A stretch of 33,931 nt of DNA from assembly GCA_031278095.1 (NCBI GenBank), contig JAITLC010000154.1, forward strand, positions 1 through 33,931, written 5' to 3'. Made by a program: the position numbers and the translations under genes. Below are positions 23,660 through 31,887 of this stretch, piece after piece. Numbering within the stretch: position 1 is the stretch's first letter; every line of letters starts with the position of its first letter. The notes under the pieces are model-generated. The model searched no databases. It saw only the letters and a list, made by a program, of their open reading frames with translations, and was not told where the DNA came from. The DNA is from Treponema sp. GTDB taxonomy: Bacteria; Spirochaetota; Spirochaetia; Treponematales; Breznakiellaceae.

Positions 23660-24292
23660 TCAGTCTTCCATTTTGAACCGGCCGGGAAGATCCCGCCGAA
23701 TGGTGTTTTGTACAGAAAGGTAGGTTTTTACCCGCAACCCCCTGTACAGTTCAGCCTTGGGATGTATTCTGTAATCTTCGCAGGTTTTTTCATAGACTTC
23801 CATCGGTATCCGGCTTATTCCGTATTCACCTTTCCGGATTCCGCTTATATGAAATTCCAGTCCCGCTGCGGAAGAGTTGTCGTACCTTATTACAGGCTCC
23901 TTGCCGGGGTAGCTTTCATCGGCCTTGAGGAGAAGGAAGTATTTGAGAACCTCCACCGCCAGAGGTTCAAGCCCGTCCCTGATTATCGCAAGCCGTTCAA
24001 CCATTTCCGGAAAACCGATAACCGTCTCGGTGTCTTCGGGATTTTCCTGACGCCGGTAAAATAAACCGCGATCCAGTTCCGGCAGGACCTCCAGCCGGAG
24101 CTTTTTTGAGGGCCAGAGCACCGTGATGGGGAATTCGGGCTTATGCAGTTTACCGCAGGCAGGACAGGTAAAATTCATGAAGGAGCCGTCCATCATTTCA
24201 TCAAGGAAGGAAGGCTCGGCATCAAGATCCGGTTCTTCAGGAAACTCTACAAAAAAAAATTTATCACAAAAGCAGGGGATCTTCCGTTTCAT
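23660..24292 (-). CDS. CpXC-domain protein
   Basis: I chose ATG 24292 (210 aa), as AAGGAG lies ten bases upstream; a more upstream ATG (24325) lacks this. The N-terminus has two cysteine pairs (CFCD and CPACG, about 7-9 and 44-47), which fits the zinc-ribbon-like CpXC domain with KIPCFCDKFF and NFTCPACGKLHKPEFPITVLWP. The rest is mixed helical without recognised motifs. It is the upstream gene of the pair with the beta-propeller protein. CpXC proteins have no defined biochemical role to my knowledge. Confidence 0.65.
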   Translation of the reverse strand: MKRKIPCFCDKFFFVEFPEEPDLDAEPSFLDEMMDGSFMNFTCPACGKLHKPEFPITVLWPSKKLRLEVLPELDRGLFYRRQENPEDTETVIGFPEMVERLAIIRDGLEPLAVEVLKYFLLLKADESYPGKEPVIRYDNSSAAGLEFHISGIRKGEYGISRIPMEVYEKTCEDYRIHPKAELYRGLRVKTYLSVQNTIRRDLPGRFKMED

Positions 24293-24356
24293 GATACGGT
24301 TTCTCCTTAACTTTAGAATCCGCATTTTTGCAGCCTAAAGGCTAAAAAAATGTATA

Positions 24357-24396
24357 GTTTGTCCGCAAAGTAACCGGCTTTGTGGACAGACGCTAA
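24357..24396 (+). repeat. Family B element, single-hairpin copy
   Basis: Stem TTGTCCGCAAAG (24359-24370), loop TAACCGG, stem CTTTGTGGACAGA (24378-24390), then CGCTAA. The loop and right flank are the same as at 15457-15482, with compensating changes in the stem. It directly follows the rseP stop codon. Confidence 0.65.
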
Positions 24397-25758
24397 CTAT
24401 CTGTTGGACAGAAATAAAATGTCGCCGAAAAGGGCAAACGCCATGAGGGAGAATATCAGCACCACCCCGACGGTTTGGAACACGCCCACAAGCCTGGGAT
24501 GCAGCGGTTTATGGAGAAAGGCTTCAAAGATAAAAAGCAGGATCATGCCGCCGTCCAAAATGGGCAGAGGCAGAAGATTCATGATACAGAGAGCCACGGA
24601 GATGAGAGAAAGGAAGTTGATCATTGACCTTAAACCCACGCCTATACTCTCTCCAAATCCTTCGGCGGCAATGTCGCCCACCATGTAGGTTATCCGTACC
24701 GGCCCTGAAACCGCCTTGGTCAGATCTATGCCCCGGAAGAGGAGGCCCAGGCTGCGCAGGTAGAGGGTCAGGGTTTTCCAGGCTTCCTTTATGCCCTTGA
24801 GCAGAGCCTGGTGGAACGGCAGGGCAGGTGTCTTATACTCGATGAAGGCGAAGCTGATACCGAGATCCGCCTCCCCCTGATCGTTGTAAATGAGCACCAG
24901 GCTGGTCTCTTTTTCATTTCCGTTCCGCTCAAACACCAGTTCCAGAAGATCCGGTTTTTTTGTTTCCAGAGTCCGGTATATATCCATGCTGTTCCGTACC
25001 GTTTCTCCGTTGGCGATAAGTATACGGTCTCCCCTTTCAAGACCCGCAGCCGCCGCAGCGCTTCCCGGCATTACCTCTTCGATAACAGGCTCGTTCCAAA
25101 AATAGACACCTATACGGCCTGCACCGGTACTCTTCTCCAGGTTTGGCCGTACCGGAATTTCGAGGATGCTGCCATCCCGCTCTACGGTAAGGTTGAGATT
25201 TTTTTCAGGGTTTATGGCTACCATTTCCTGAATATTGTGGTAGTAGGGAGTCTCCTTTCCATCAATGGCAACGATCCGGTCTCCGCTTTTTAAGCCGGCT
25301 TCATCGGCGGGATACAGATCCTCTCCCCGTATATCCGAGGCAAGGATAATCCGGTTTCCCAGCGTGCGGACTTCTATACCGGCGCCCCAGACGATGGACA
25401 GCATAAGGACTGCAAAGAGAAGATTGAAAAAGGGGCCTGCAAAACAAACCAGTATACGCTGAAAGGGACTTGCCCCGAAAAAGGTTCCCTTAACAGGTTC
25501 AATTTTCTTCTGCTTGTTCTCCCAGGCCTCCTGGAACTCGTTTTCTCCCCGCATCTTGCAGTAACCGCCGATGGGAAACATTCCCAGCCGGTATTCCACA
25601 TTCCCTACTTTCCGTTTGAGCAGAGGCTTCCCCCAGCCGATGGAAAATGCTTCTACATCTATACCGGCAAGCCGTGCGGCAAGAAAATGCCCCAATTCGT
25701 GAACAACAACCACTATTCCCAGGCCTATAAGTCCCAGAACTATCTTAAATAACAGCAT
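24397..25758 (-). CDS. rseP: Site-2 zinc metalloprotease RseP
   Basis: This 453-aa membrane protease has the zinc site HELGH at residues 20-24 and the third-ligand motif LPLPILDGG near the C-terminus. It has transmembrane helices at both ends and two PDZ-like regions (DEAGLKSGDRIVAIDGKET and GSAAAAAGLERGDRILIANGE). RseP cleaves membrane-bound anti-sigma factors and signal-peptide remnants. Start ATG has GAGAGG upstream. It is the last gene of the rpsB-to-rseP run, and its stop lies immediately beside the family B repeat. Confidence 0.93.
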   Translation of the reverse strand: MLLFKIVLGLIGLGIVVVVHELGHFLAARLAGIDVEAFSIGWGKPLLKRKVGNVEYRLGMFPIGGYCKMRGENEFQEAWENKQKKIEPVKGTFFGASPFQRILVCFAGPFFNLLFAVLMLSIVWGAGIEVRTLGNRIILASDIRGEDLYPADEAGLKSGDRIVAIDGKETPYYHNIQEMVAINPEKNLNLTVERDGSILEIPVRPNLEKSTGAGRIGVYFWNEPVIEEVMPGSAAAAAGLERGDRILIANGETVRNSMDIYRTLETKKPDLLELVFERNGNEKETSLVLIYNDQGEADLGISFAFIEYKTPALPFHQALLKGIKEAWKTLTLYLRSLGLLFRGIDLTKAVSGPVRITYMVGDIAAEGFGESIGVGLRSMINFLSLISVALCIMNLLPLPILDGGMILLFIFEAFLHKPLHPRLVGVFQTVGVVLIFSLMAFALFGDILFLSNR

Positions 25759-25796
25759 TAAACCTCTCTAACTCTCTAAAATTGGCATTGTAAGAT

Positions 25797-25834
25797 GAGC
25801 CTGTACCAAAACTGCTTAGTTTTGGAACCGCTCC
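25797..25834. repeat. Palindromic element, family A, copy 6
   Basis: GAGCCTGTACCAAAAC, loop TGCTTA, GTTTTGGAACCGCTC. The dxr stop codon (25816-25818) falls in the loop, and the right arm encodes its last five residues. Confidence 0.75.
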
Positions 25835-26946
25835 CGTATATATGTATTGGCAAGCTCTCTGGCCCGGGTATCTCCCTCAAAAACCAGTTCCAGACTTGTC
25901 AGCTCCCTGTTCCATTCCCTCTCTACAACATACCGGACTACGGGGTATATATCAAGAAAGCCTATATGGCCTCCAAGAAAAGCCGCTACAGCCGCTTCGT
26001 TTGCCGCATTGTAGGCAGAAGGGTAGAGCCCCCCCAGACCGCTTGTCTTGAAGGCCAGGGGCAGCATTGGAAAACGTTCAGGATCAGGCCGAGCGAAGTC
26101 CAGGTGAAGATTCTCAAAATCAAGCTTCCCGAAAGGAGAGGGGGGCATTGCCGGCTGGAAAAGAGCCTCCGCAATGGGCAGACGCATGTCCGGATTGGAA
26201 AGCTGGGCATACACGGCCCCGTCCTTCAGGCGGATCATCGAATGAACCACACTCTGGGGATGGATCACAACCTCTATCGTTTCCGGCGGGACTGCGAAAA
26301 GCCTCACCGCTTCGATTACCTCAAGACCCTTGTTTGCAAGAGTAGCCGAATCTATGCTGATCTTCGGCCCCATCTTCCAGGTAGGATGAGCAAGGGCTTT
26401 GGCGGCGCTTATCTTTTTCATCTCTTCCGGGGAGGTATTCCTGAAAGGCCCCCCCGAGGCGGTCAGCAGCACCTTCTCAAGCTTTTCCACGCCGTGCGCC
26501 TGTATAAGCTGAAAGATAGCCGAATGCTCCGAATCAACCGGCAGAATACGGGCCCCCTTCTTTTCGGCAAGCTCAAGAACAAGCGGCCCTGCCATGACCA
26601 CCGTTTCCTTGTTTGCCAGAGCCAGATCCATCCCCGCTTCCAGGGCCCATACAGAAGGGTAAAGCCCCGCAGAGCCGGCAATTCCGTTCACCGCAATATC
26701 CGCCCCGCAGGAGGAGATCGCCTTACGGAGACCTTCTTTGCCCGCGAACGGGATACGGACGCCGGTATTTTCGCAACCGGTAAGGACAAGAAGTGCGCGG
26801 GGAAATTCCTCCCCGAGTTTTACCAGTTCTTCTTCATTAGAGTGGGAAGAAAAAAGCGCCGGTTCCAGTTGCGACTTCCTGATAACGTCAAGCGTATTCC
26901 TTCCTATAGAGCCTGTTGCACCGAAAACGGCGACCCGCTTTTTCAT
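25816..26946 (-). CDS. dxr: 1-deoxy-D-xylulose 5-phosphate reductoisomerase
   Basis: At 376 aa this makes MEP, the second step of non-mevalonate isoprenoid synthesis, with NADPH. Visible motifs: VAVFGATGSIGRNTLDVI (NADPH), ALANKETVVMAG, LPVDSEHSAIFQ, LLTASGGPFR, TWKMGPKISIDSATLANKGLEVIEA and the C-terminal AYNAANEAAVAAFL. The metal and substrate residues of the family are present. The protein ends RERFQN, encoded by the palindromic repeat, so the original C-terminus may have been replaced. It lies upstream of rseP and 9 bases after cdsA. Confidence 0.95.
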   Translation of the reverse strand: MKKRVAVFGATGSIGRNTLDVIRKSQLEPALFSSHSNEEELVKLGEEFPRALLVLTGCENTGVRIPFAGKEGLRKAISSCGADIAVNGIAGSAGLYPSVWALEAGMDLALANKETVVMAGPLVLELAEKKGARILPVDSEHSAIFQLIQAHGVEKLEKVLLTASGGPFRNTSPEEMKKISAAKALAHPTWKMGPKISIDSATLANKGLEVIEAVRLFAVPPETIEVVIHPQSVVHSMIRLKDGAVYAQLSNPDMRLPIAEALFQPAMPPSPFGKLDFENLHLDFARPDPERFPMLPLAFKTSGLGGLYPSAYNAANEAAVAAFLGGHIGFLDIYPVVRYVVEREWNRELTSLELVFEGDTRARELANTYIRERFQN

Positions 26947-26955
26947 TATGCCGGT

Positions 26956-27807
26956 TTAGAAGAGGAACCAGTAGATGGCATAGAATACCGGGGCCGCCAG
27001 GGCAATGGAATCAATGGAATCCAGAATGCCTCCCCGGCCGGGGATAAGGCCCCCTGAATCTTTGACGCCCGCACTCCGTTTCAGGGCCGATTCCCCCAGA
27101 TCTCCCAATGTAGCCGCAATGCCGGTAAAGGAACCCAGGATAAAACCTGAGAGTGCCGGAGAGAGGATCTCCGGCTGGAAAGCCTCTTTCAGGAAGAGAC
27201 TTGCTCCCATACCCACCAGCACCGAGGCAGCAAACCCTCCGATGAAACCGGCAATACTCTTGTTTGGACTGGCGGGGATAAACTTCCGGTTCCCCTTGCC
27301 GAAGAGCATTCCGAATGCCCAGGCCGTGGAATCATTTGCTATTACTATCAGCAAAAAGAAAAGAATGACATAGTGGGCGTTTTCCCAGTGGGCCATGCGG
27401 ATGATCCAGGACATGAAGAGTCCCGGATATATTATCAATGAAAAACCGCATACAGCCCGGTTTACCGCATCCTGAAGACGGTCTTCCTTGGAGAAGATAA
27501 GGGAAACCAATATGCAGCCTGCAAAAAATATGAAGGCAGCGGAAATGATACGATTGGTTACTGCGAAGCTGACAGTCAGTGTCTCTGCAACGGGACTTAC
27601 CATGCCCAGAAGGGCCGCCTCGGGCAGCTTGATGGGGAAGCCCTTCTTCCGCAGAATATCCGAAAATTCCATGGCTCCCAGGCTGCTGAATACAATAACA
27701 AGGATATTAAGGAAAAGATGGTAACGCTGTGGAAGAAAGATCACAATAAACACGATGAGGGGAAGCCCGATTGCGAAAACAACAAACCGTTGCGCCAGTT
27801 TATTCAT
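26956..27807 (-). CDS. cdsA: Phosphatidate cytidylyltransferase
   Basis: At 283 aa from ATG 27807 (GAGGGG Shine-Dalgarno 8 bases upstream; the alternative TTG at 27822 is less good), this polytopic membrane enzyme makes CDP-diacylglycerol from phosphatidate and CTP. The C-terminal signature is SALKRSAGVKDSGGLIPGRGGILDSIDSI, very close to the CDP-diglyceride synthase motif. About eight hydrophobic helices are seen. It overlaps the end of uppS by eight bases, which couples their translation. Confidence 0.92.
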   Translation of the reverse strand: MNKLAQRFVVFAIGLPLIVFIVIFLPQRYHLFLNILVIVFSSLGAMEFSDILRKKGFPIKLPEAALLGMVSPVAETLTVSFAVTNRIISAAFIFFAGCILVSLIFSKEDRLQDAVNRAVCGFSLIIYPGLFMSWIIRMAHWENAHYVILFFLLIVIANDSTAWAFGMLFGKGNRKFIPASPNKSIAGFIGGFAASVLVGMGASLFLKEAFQPEILSPALSGFILGSFTGIAATLGDLGESALKRSAGVKDSGGLIPGRGGILDSIDSIALAAPVFYAIYWFLF

Positions 27808-28576
27808 GGATAGTCCCCTCAAGACGGCTCTTTAGTCCCCCAAAGCGGCGATCCCGTTTCCGGAAAATCTCTATTGCTTCTTCAAGATCTTCTTTCGTCC
27901 AGTCGGGCCAGTATTTTTGGGAGATGTAATACTCCGTGTATGCCGCCTCCCAGAGCAGGAAGTTGCTGATTCTGAATTCCCCCGCAGTCCGGATGATGAG
28001 ATCCGGATCGGGAATATCGGGATTATCAAGACATTCCCGGAACCCTGTTTCGGTAAGGGAAGCAAGAAATTTTTCCTCATCAATGCCCGGTTCCCGGAAA
28101 GCGCGGAGGGCAAAACGGCGGAAGGCCCGGATTATTTCATCCCTGCCGCCGTAGTTGAGGGCCAAAATTACCTGCATGCCGGTAAAATGCGCCGTAGCTT
28201 CGCAGGTTTCCTGAAGTTCCCTCCGTACATCCTCAGGCAGGCCCGCCATATCTCCGGCATGACGCACCCTGATGCGGTTTTCCCGTGCAAAATCATATTC
28301 CGCCTTGAGATACTTTATAACAAGACCCATGATGAAGCCGACTTCATCTGCAGTACGTTTCCAGTTCTCCGTAGAAAAGGTAAAGAGGGTGAGGTAGCGT
28401 ATTCCCAGATCGCTGGCCGCCTTGACCATCGCCTTGGCAGCCTTGAGCCCTTCAAGGTGACCCTGGGTACGAACCTGCCCCCGCTCCTGAGCCCAGCGGC
28501 CGTTTCCGTCCATGATAATTCCCACATGCGGCGGCAAAGAGAGAAGTGAAGACTGAGAAGAATTTTTATCCGGCAT
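27800..28576 (-). CDS. uppS: Undecaprenyl (isoprenyl) diphosphate synthase
   Basis: This 258-aa cis-prenyltransferase has the opening HVGIIMDGNGRWAQERGQ (pyrophosphate-binding, catalytic Asp), FTFSTENWKR, and the C-terminal DLIIRTAGEFRISNFLLWEAAYTEYYI, all classic family motifs. It makes the C55 carrier lipid for peptidoglycan and other envelope polymers. It is placed between frr and cdsA, as in other treponemes. The RTAGE variant replaces the more common RTGGE; the change is conservative and worth a note only. Confidence 0.94.
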   Translation of the reverse strand: MPDKNSSQSSLLSLPPHVGIIMDGNGRWAQERGQVRTQGHLEGLKAAKAMVKAASDLGIRYLTLFTFSTENWKRTADEVGFIMGLVIKYLKAEYDFARENRIRVRHAGDMAGLPEDVRRELQETCEATAHFTGMQVILALNYGGRDEIIRAFRRFALRAFREPGIDEEKFLASLTETGFRECLDNPDIPDPDLIIRTAGEFRISNFLLWEAAYTEYYISQKYWPDWTKEDLEEAIEIFRKRDRRFGGLKSRLEGTIHE

Positions 28577-28624
28577 TACGGCAGGCCTTTGGACAGTATG
28601 TGCAACTCTTCTCTCGTTTCACTC

Positions 28625-29179
28625 CTAGTTCTCCGTGATTTCCTTCTCTTTTTCCGCCAGGGCCTGGTTGATCTTGGCGATGTAGTTATCCGTCAGTTTT
28701 TGCAGTTCCGCTTCGGTCTGTTTCTCGCCGTCTTCGGTTAATTCTCCTTTTTTTCGGAGACTCTTGAGTTCTTCGTTTCCGTCCCGGCGGATGTTTCGCA
28801 GGGCAACCCGGCCCTGCTCCGCCTGATTCTTTGCCAGTTTTACCAGTTCCCTCCGCCGTTCCTCGGTAAGAGGAGGGATGGCGATGCGGATAACCTTGCC
28901 GTCGTTGGAAGGATTAAGGGAGAGTTCAGAAGAACGGATAGCCTTTTCGATTTCCCCGATTAAGGCTTTGTCCCAGGGCTGAATGACTACAAGCCTCGCC
29001 TCGGGGATGGAGACGGTGGCTACCTGACCAAGAGGGGATTTTTCTCCGTAATAGTCTACCCTGATTTTGTCGAAGAGGGCTGCCGAAGCCCGGCCGGTTC
29101 TGATGGCGGCAAAGCCGTCCTTGAGACTCGCCAGCGACTTCTTCATTTTTTCTTCGGCGCCGGTAATTACAGTACTCAC
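28625..29179 (-). CDS. frr: Ribosome recycling factor
   Basis: This 184-aa protein has the two-domain RRF pattern: MKKSLASLKDGFAAIRTGRASAALFDKIRVDYYG, then SPLGQVATVSIPEARLVVIQPWDKALIGEIEKAI and the C-terminal helix RRELVKLAKNQAEQGRVALRNIRRDGNEELK. It splits post-termination ribosomes with EF-G. The start is GTG 29179, overlapping the tsf stop as GTGA. This coupling is often seen between the two genes. Confidence 0.95.
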   Translation of the reverse strand: MSTVITGAEEKMKKSLASLKDGFAAIRTGRASAALFDKIRVDYYGEKSPLGQVATVSIPEARLVVIQPWDKALIGEIEKAIRSSELSLNPSNDGKVIRIAIPPLTEERRRELVKLAKNQAEQGRVALRNIRRDGNEELKSLRKKGELTEDGEKQTEAELQKLTDNYIAKINQALAEKEKEITEN

Positions 29180-30027
29180 TCGCCTACCCTGAAATACGCA
29201 TACTCTTTAACCGAAATACCGGCTCCGGTTTTCTTGTTGAAGTCGGCAAGGGCCTGGGAAACCGTTATCGAGGGATCTTTTACATAGTCCTGATCGAGAA
29301 GACAGATATCCTGAAGGTGTTTTTTAACTTTGCCTTTGAGGATATTCTCCAAAATATTTGCAGGCTTATCTTTGTTCTTTTCATCCTTCTCCATCTGTTT
29401 GGCAAAGATCTCTTCCTGTTCCTTGATGTAGGCCGGATCGATCTTTGACTGATCCAGTGCAAGAGGATTGAATGCGGCAATGTGAAGGGCAAGGGTAAAT
29501 ACAAACCCCTTTACTTCCTCACTGTCAAAAACTCCCGGTTTTTCGGCCCCGGCCTTTACCACAACACCGATGTTACCGTCATTGTGGCTGTAGGAACTGA
29601 GGTATTCGTTGGGGCCGGCTTTAAGGGTTTTTATCCGTTTGAAGCTCATGTTTTCCCGGATCTTGGTTGCAAGATCGGTAACCATGGCTTTGAGTTCGTC
29701 GGTGGGTTCGCTGAGGCCCTTATCCAGAGCCGCCGCGGCAATCGCCTCACCCAGGGCAATAAATTCGGGATTCCGGGCCACAAAGTCGGTCTCGCTTGCC
29801 AGTTCCACAAGAACGGCGGTATCTCCCTTGATCTTGATGGTGACTTTGCCTTCGTTGGTGGCCCTGTCGGCCCGTTTGCCTATTGCGGCCAGACCCTTTT
29901 CCTTCAGAAGTTTTTCCGCTTTTTCAAAATCTCCTTCACAGGAAACCAGTGCATTCTTGCATTCCATCATTCCTGCTCCGGTTTTTTCCCGGAGTTTCTT
30001 TACATCCGCAGCGCTAATCTCAGCCAT
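29176..30027 (-). CDS. tsf: Elongation factor Ts
   Basis: At 283 aa with ISAADVKKLREKTGAGMMECKNALVSCEGDFEKAEKLLKEKGLA (UBA-like N-terminus), the ELASETDFVARNPEFIALG core motif and the C-terminal dimer and EF-Tu contacts, this is a normal EF-Ts, the nucleotide exchange factor of EF-Tu. AAGGAG lies ten bases before ATG. The rpsB-tsf gap of 111 bases holds the 20-base repeat at 30069-30088 and no clear terminator. Confidence 0.95.
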   Translation of the reverse strand: MAEISAADVKKLREKTGAGMMECKNALVSCEGDFEKAEKLLKEKGLAAIGKRADRATNEGKVTIKIKGDTAVLVELASETDFVARNPEFIALGEAIAAAALDKGLSEPTDELKAMVTDLATKIRENMSFKRIKTLKAGPNEYLSSYSHNDGNIGVVVKAGAEKPGVFDSEEVKGFVFTLALHIAAFNPLALDQSKIDPAYIKEQEEIFAKQMEKDEKNKDKPANILENILKGKVKKHLQDICLLDQDYVKDPSITVSQALADFNKKTGAGISVKEYAYFRVGE

Positions 30028-30068
30028 TTAATGCTTACTCCTTGTATTTCCAAAATCTTTATTCGTGT

Positions 30069-30088
30069 TACCTTATGAGAACAACATA
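30069..30088 (-). repeat. 20-base sequence shared with 15673-15692
   Basis: The reverse complement of this stretch is the same as 15673-15692. It lies in the rpsB-tsf gap. Confidence 0.6.
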
Positions 30089-30138
30089 CCTCGTCCCTTT
30101 AGGGCGGGGCTGTTGATTTTGAAAGCCTTTTGGTTTTA

Positions 30139-31035
30139 TCATTCCTCACCGTAAACCTTATCAACATCCACCGGCAGTTCATCTTCCTCTTCACTTGGGG
30201 TTCCCGGCACTTCCGCTTTAGCTACGGAGCTTTCTTCGGCGGCGTAGGATTCAATATCAACTTCCCGATCCTCTTCCTTTATTGATGCGTCGGTTATGAC
30301 ATTTTCCATTTCCTCGTCTTCGTCCCCAAGAGTCTCGATGATCTTGAGCCCCACCTCGTTATCCGCCTCTACCACCGCATTGGCAACAATCTGGGTAAAG
30401 AGGGTAATGGCCCGGATCGCATCATCGTTTCCGGGGATCGGATAATCTATACCTTCCGGGTTGCAGTTGGTATCAACCACAGCCACAATGGGAATCCCCA
30501 TACGCTGGGCTTCGGCCACGGCAATAGCCTCTTTTCTGGTATCAATGATGAAGAGGATTCCCGGAGGATCCTTCATCTCCTTGATGCCTCCCAGATTCTT
30601 CTGGAGCTTGATCCGTTCCTTGCCCAGGGCGGCAATTTCCTTCTTTGTGAGGTTTTCGAAGGTACCGTCCACTTCCATTTTTTCAAGTTTCTTGAGACGG
30701 AGCAGGGATTTTTTGATGGTGACGAAGTTGGTGAGCATACCGCCCAGCCAACGATTGTTCACATAGAACATGCCGCAACGTTCCGCTTCCTTCTGGATAG
30801 CCTGCTGGGCCTGTTTTTTGGTGCCTACAAAAAGCACCGTTTTGCCTGAAGCTACGATTTTGCGTACCGCATCGTAGGCATCCTTGATTGCCTGGATTGT
30901 TTTCTGGAGATCGATGATGTGGATCCCATTCCGTTCCGCAAAGATGTATTTCTTCATCCGCGGATCCCAGCGTTTTACCTGATGGCCGAAATGAACCCCC
31001 GATTCCAGCAGGCTTTTCATAGTAACTACTGCCAA
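30139..31035 (-). CDS. rpsB: 30S ribosomal protein S2 with acidic tail
   Basis: At 298 aa, the first 230 are typical S2 ([98 protein letters not shown]). The last 60 or so are an acidic, low-complexity extension ending [14 protein letters not shown]. The start is TTG at 31035 (AGGAGG five bases upstream), a common choice for this gene. The leader hairpin at 31050-31074 is a candidate for regulation of the gene. Confidence 0.95.
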   Translation of the reverse strand: MAVVTMKSLLESGVHFGHQVKRWDPRMKKYIFAERNGIHIIDLQKTIQAIKDAYDAVRKIVASGKTVLFVGTKKQAQQAIQKEAERCGMFYVNNRWLGGMLTNFVTIKKSLLRLKKLEKMEVDGTFENLTKKEIAALGKERIKLQKNLGGIKEMKDPPGILFIIDTRKEAIAVAEAQRMGIPIVAVVDTNCNPEGIDYPIPGNDDAIRAITLFTQIVANAVVEADNEVGLKIIETLGDEDEEMENVITDASIKEEDREVDIESYAAEESSVAKAEVPGTPSEEEDELPVDVDKVYGEE

Positions 31036-31049
31036 AGCATCCTCCTCAC

Positions 31050-31074
31050 GGAGTTTTTCGGGTTGAAAAACTCC
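31050..31074 (-). promoter_or_regulatory. Hairpin in the rpsB leader
   Basis: A perfect ten-base stem (GGAGTTTTTC and GAAAAACTCC) with loop AACCC on the minus strand ends seven bases before the GGAGG Shine-Dalgarno sequence. It is not followed by a T-run, so it is more likely an RNA control or stability element than a terminator. Confidence 0.5.
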
Positions 31075-31196
31075 CGCCTTCCCTGTATCTCACCGGTTTC
31101 CGGCCGCTCAAGCAGCCTAACCGGCGGAAAATCGGTAAAAACCAGAGCCAAAAGCCCAAGCCTCCTTACCGTATAAACAGATACCTCTCAAGCAGA

Positions 31197-31784
31197 TTAA
31201 CCGCCATAATTGTATCCATTCTCTCTTAGCATGACATAAAATTCGTATATTGGCAAGCCTGTAATAGCGCTGGGAGAGCCCTTTATCCCCGTAATGAAGC
31301 AGGCCGCCAATCCCTGTATCTTGTAGGCTCCTGCAACGCCCTGCCATTCTCCGGTATTGAGATACCACTCAATCTCCGCTTCCGGTACCGGGCCAAAGGT
31401 AACGGTACTCACTACGGAACGGCAATCTACCGACTGTTTACGACCGTTATAGAGGGCTATTCCGGTGATAACCTCATGTTCCCGCCCCTGCAGCCGGGTG
31501 AGCATCCTCTTGGCATCGTCCCTGTCTTTCGGCTTGCCGAAAATATCCCCATCTACCGAAATGATAGTGTCTGCGCCGCAGATCCAGTGAGGGCTGATTC
31601 CCTTCATGAGCCCGGCGATTTTTTGGATTTTTTTTATCGCCAGTTCCTCGGTCAGCTGCCGTGGCGGTAGATGTTGATTCAGATCCTCGTCAATCAGGGG
31701 AGGCATGACGCTGAAGGGCAAACCCAAAAGCTTGAAATACTCCTGTCTTCGAAGAGATCCGGACGCTAAAATGATGGATTCCAT
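31197..31784 (-). CDS. maf: Maf-family nucleotide pyrophosphatase
   Basis: From ATG 31784 it is 195 aa: MESIILASGSLRRQEYFKLLGLPFSVMPP, then ICGADTIISVDGDIFGKPKDRDDAKRML (the core Maf motif with GADT and FGKP), LQGREHEVITGIAL and GVAGAYKIQG, GSPSAITGLP. These house-cleaning enzymes hydrolyse non-canonical nucleoside triphosphates, such as dTTP/UTP-type or methylated ones. No Shine-Dalgarno sequence is seen, and a TATAGT box lies only six bases before the ATG, so the mRNA could be leaderless, though no good -35 box accompanies it. It is upstream of rpsB with 161 bases between. Confidence 0.9.
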   Translation of the reverse strand: MESIILASGSLRRQEYFKLLGLPFSVMPPLIDEDLNQHLPPRQLTEELAIKKIQKIAGLMKGISPHWICGADTIISVDGDIFGKPKDRDDAKRMLTRLQGREHEVITGIALYNGRKQSVDCRSVVSTVTFGPVPEAEIEWYLNTGEWQGVAGAYKIQGLAACFITGIKGSPSAITGLPIYEFYVMLRENGYNYGG

Positions 31785-31816
31785 ACGTATACTATACCGC
31801 AATATCCGCCATATAT

Positions 31817-31874
31817 CTGAACTTGTTCCAAAATTATGATCCTAACCGGATCACCGGATTTTAAAACAGCCTCG
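31817..31874 (-). repeat. Palindromic element, family A, long copy 7
   Basis: It has the same layout and nearly the same sequence as 12791-12848 when read on the minus strand. It lies between maf and the remnant of a sugar-binding protein gene. Confidence 0.75.
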
Positions 31875-31887
31875 CCGGTATTATGGA

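Noticed and set aside
25090-25104. GTTCCAAAAA in rseP as a family A copy
   Set aside because: A single half-site within a conserved coding region, without a partner arm.
25795-27057. 420-aa plus-strand frame over dxr
   Set aside because: Antisense to a complete dxr gene with all family motifs; basic, low-quality composition.
31117-31368. 83-aa minus-strand frame between maf and rpsB
   Set aside because: It overlaps the end of maf in another frame and has no ribosome site or recognisable sequence; the gap is better read as the rpsB leader.
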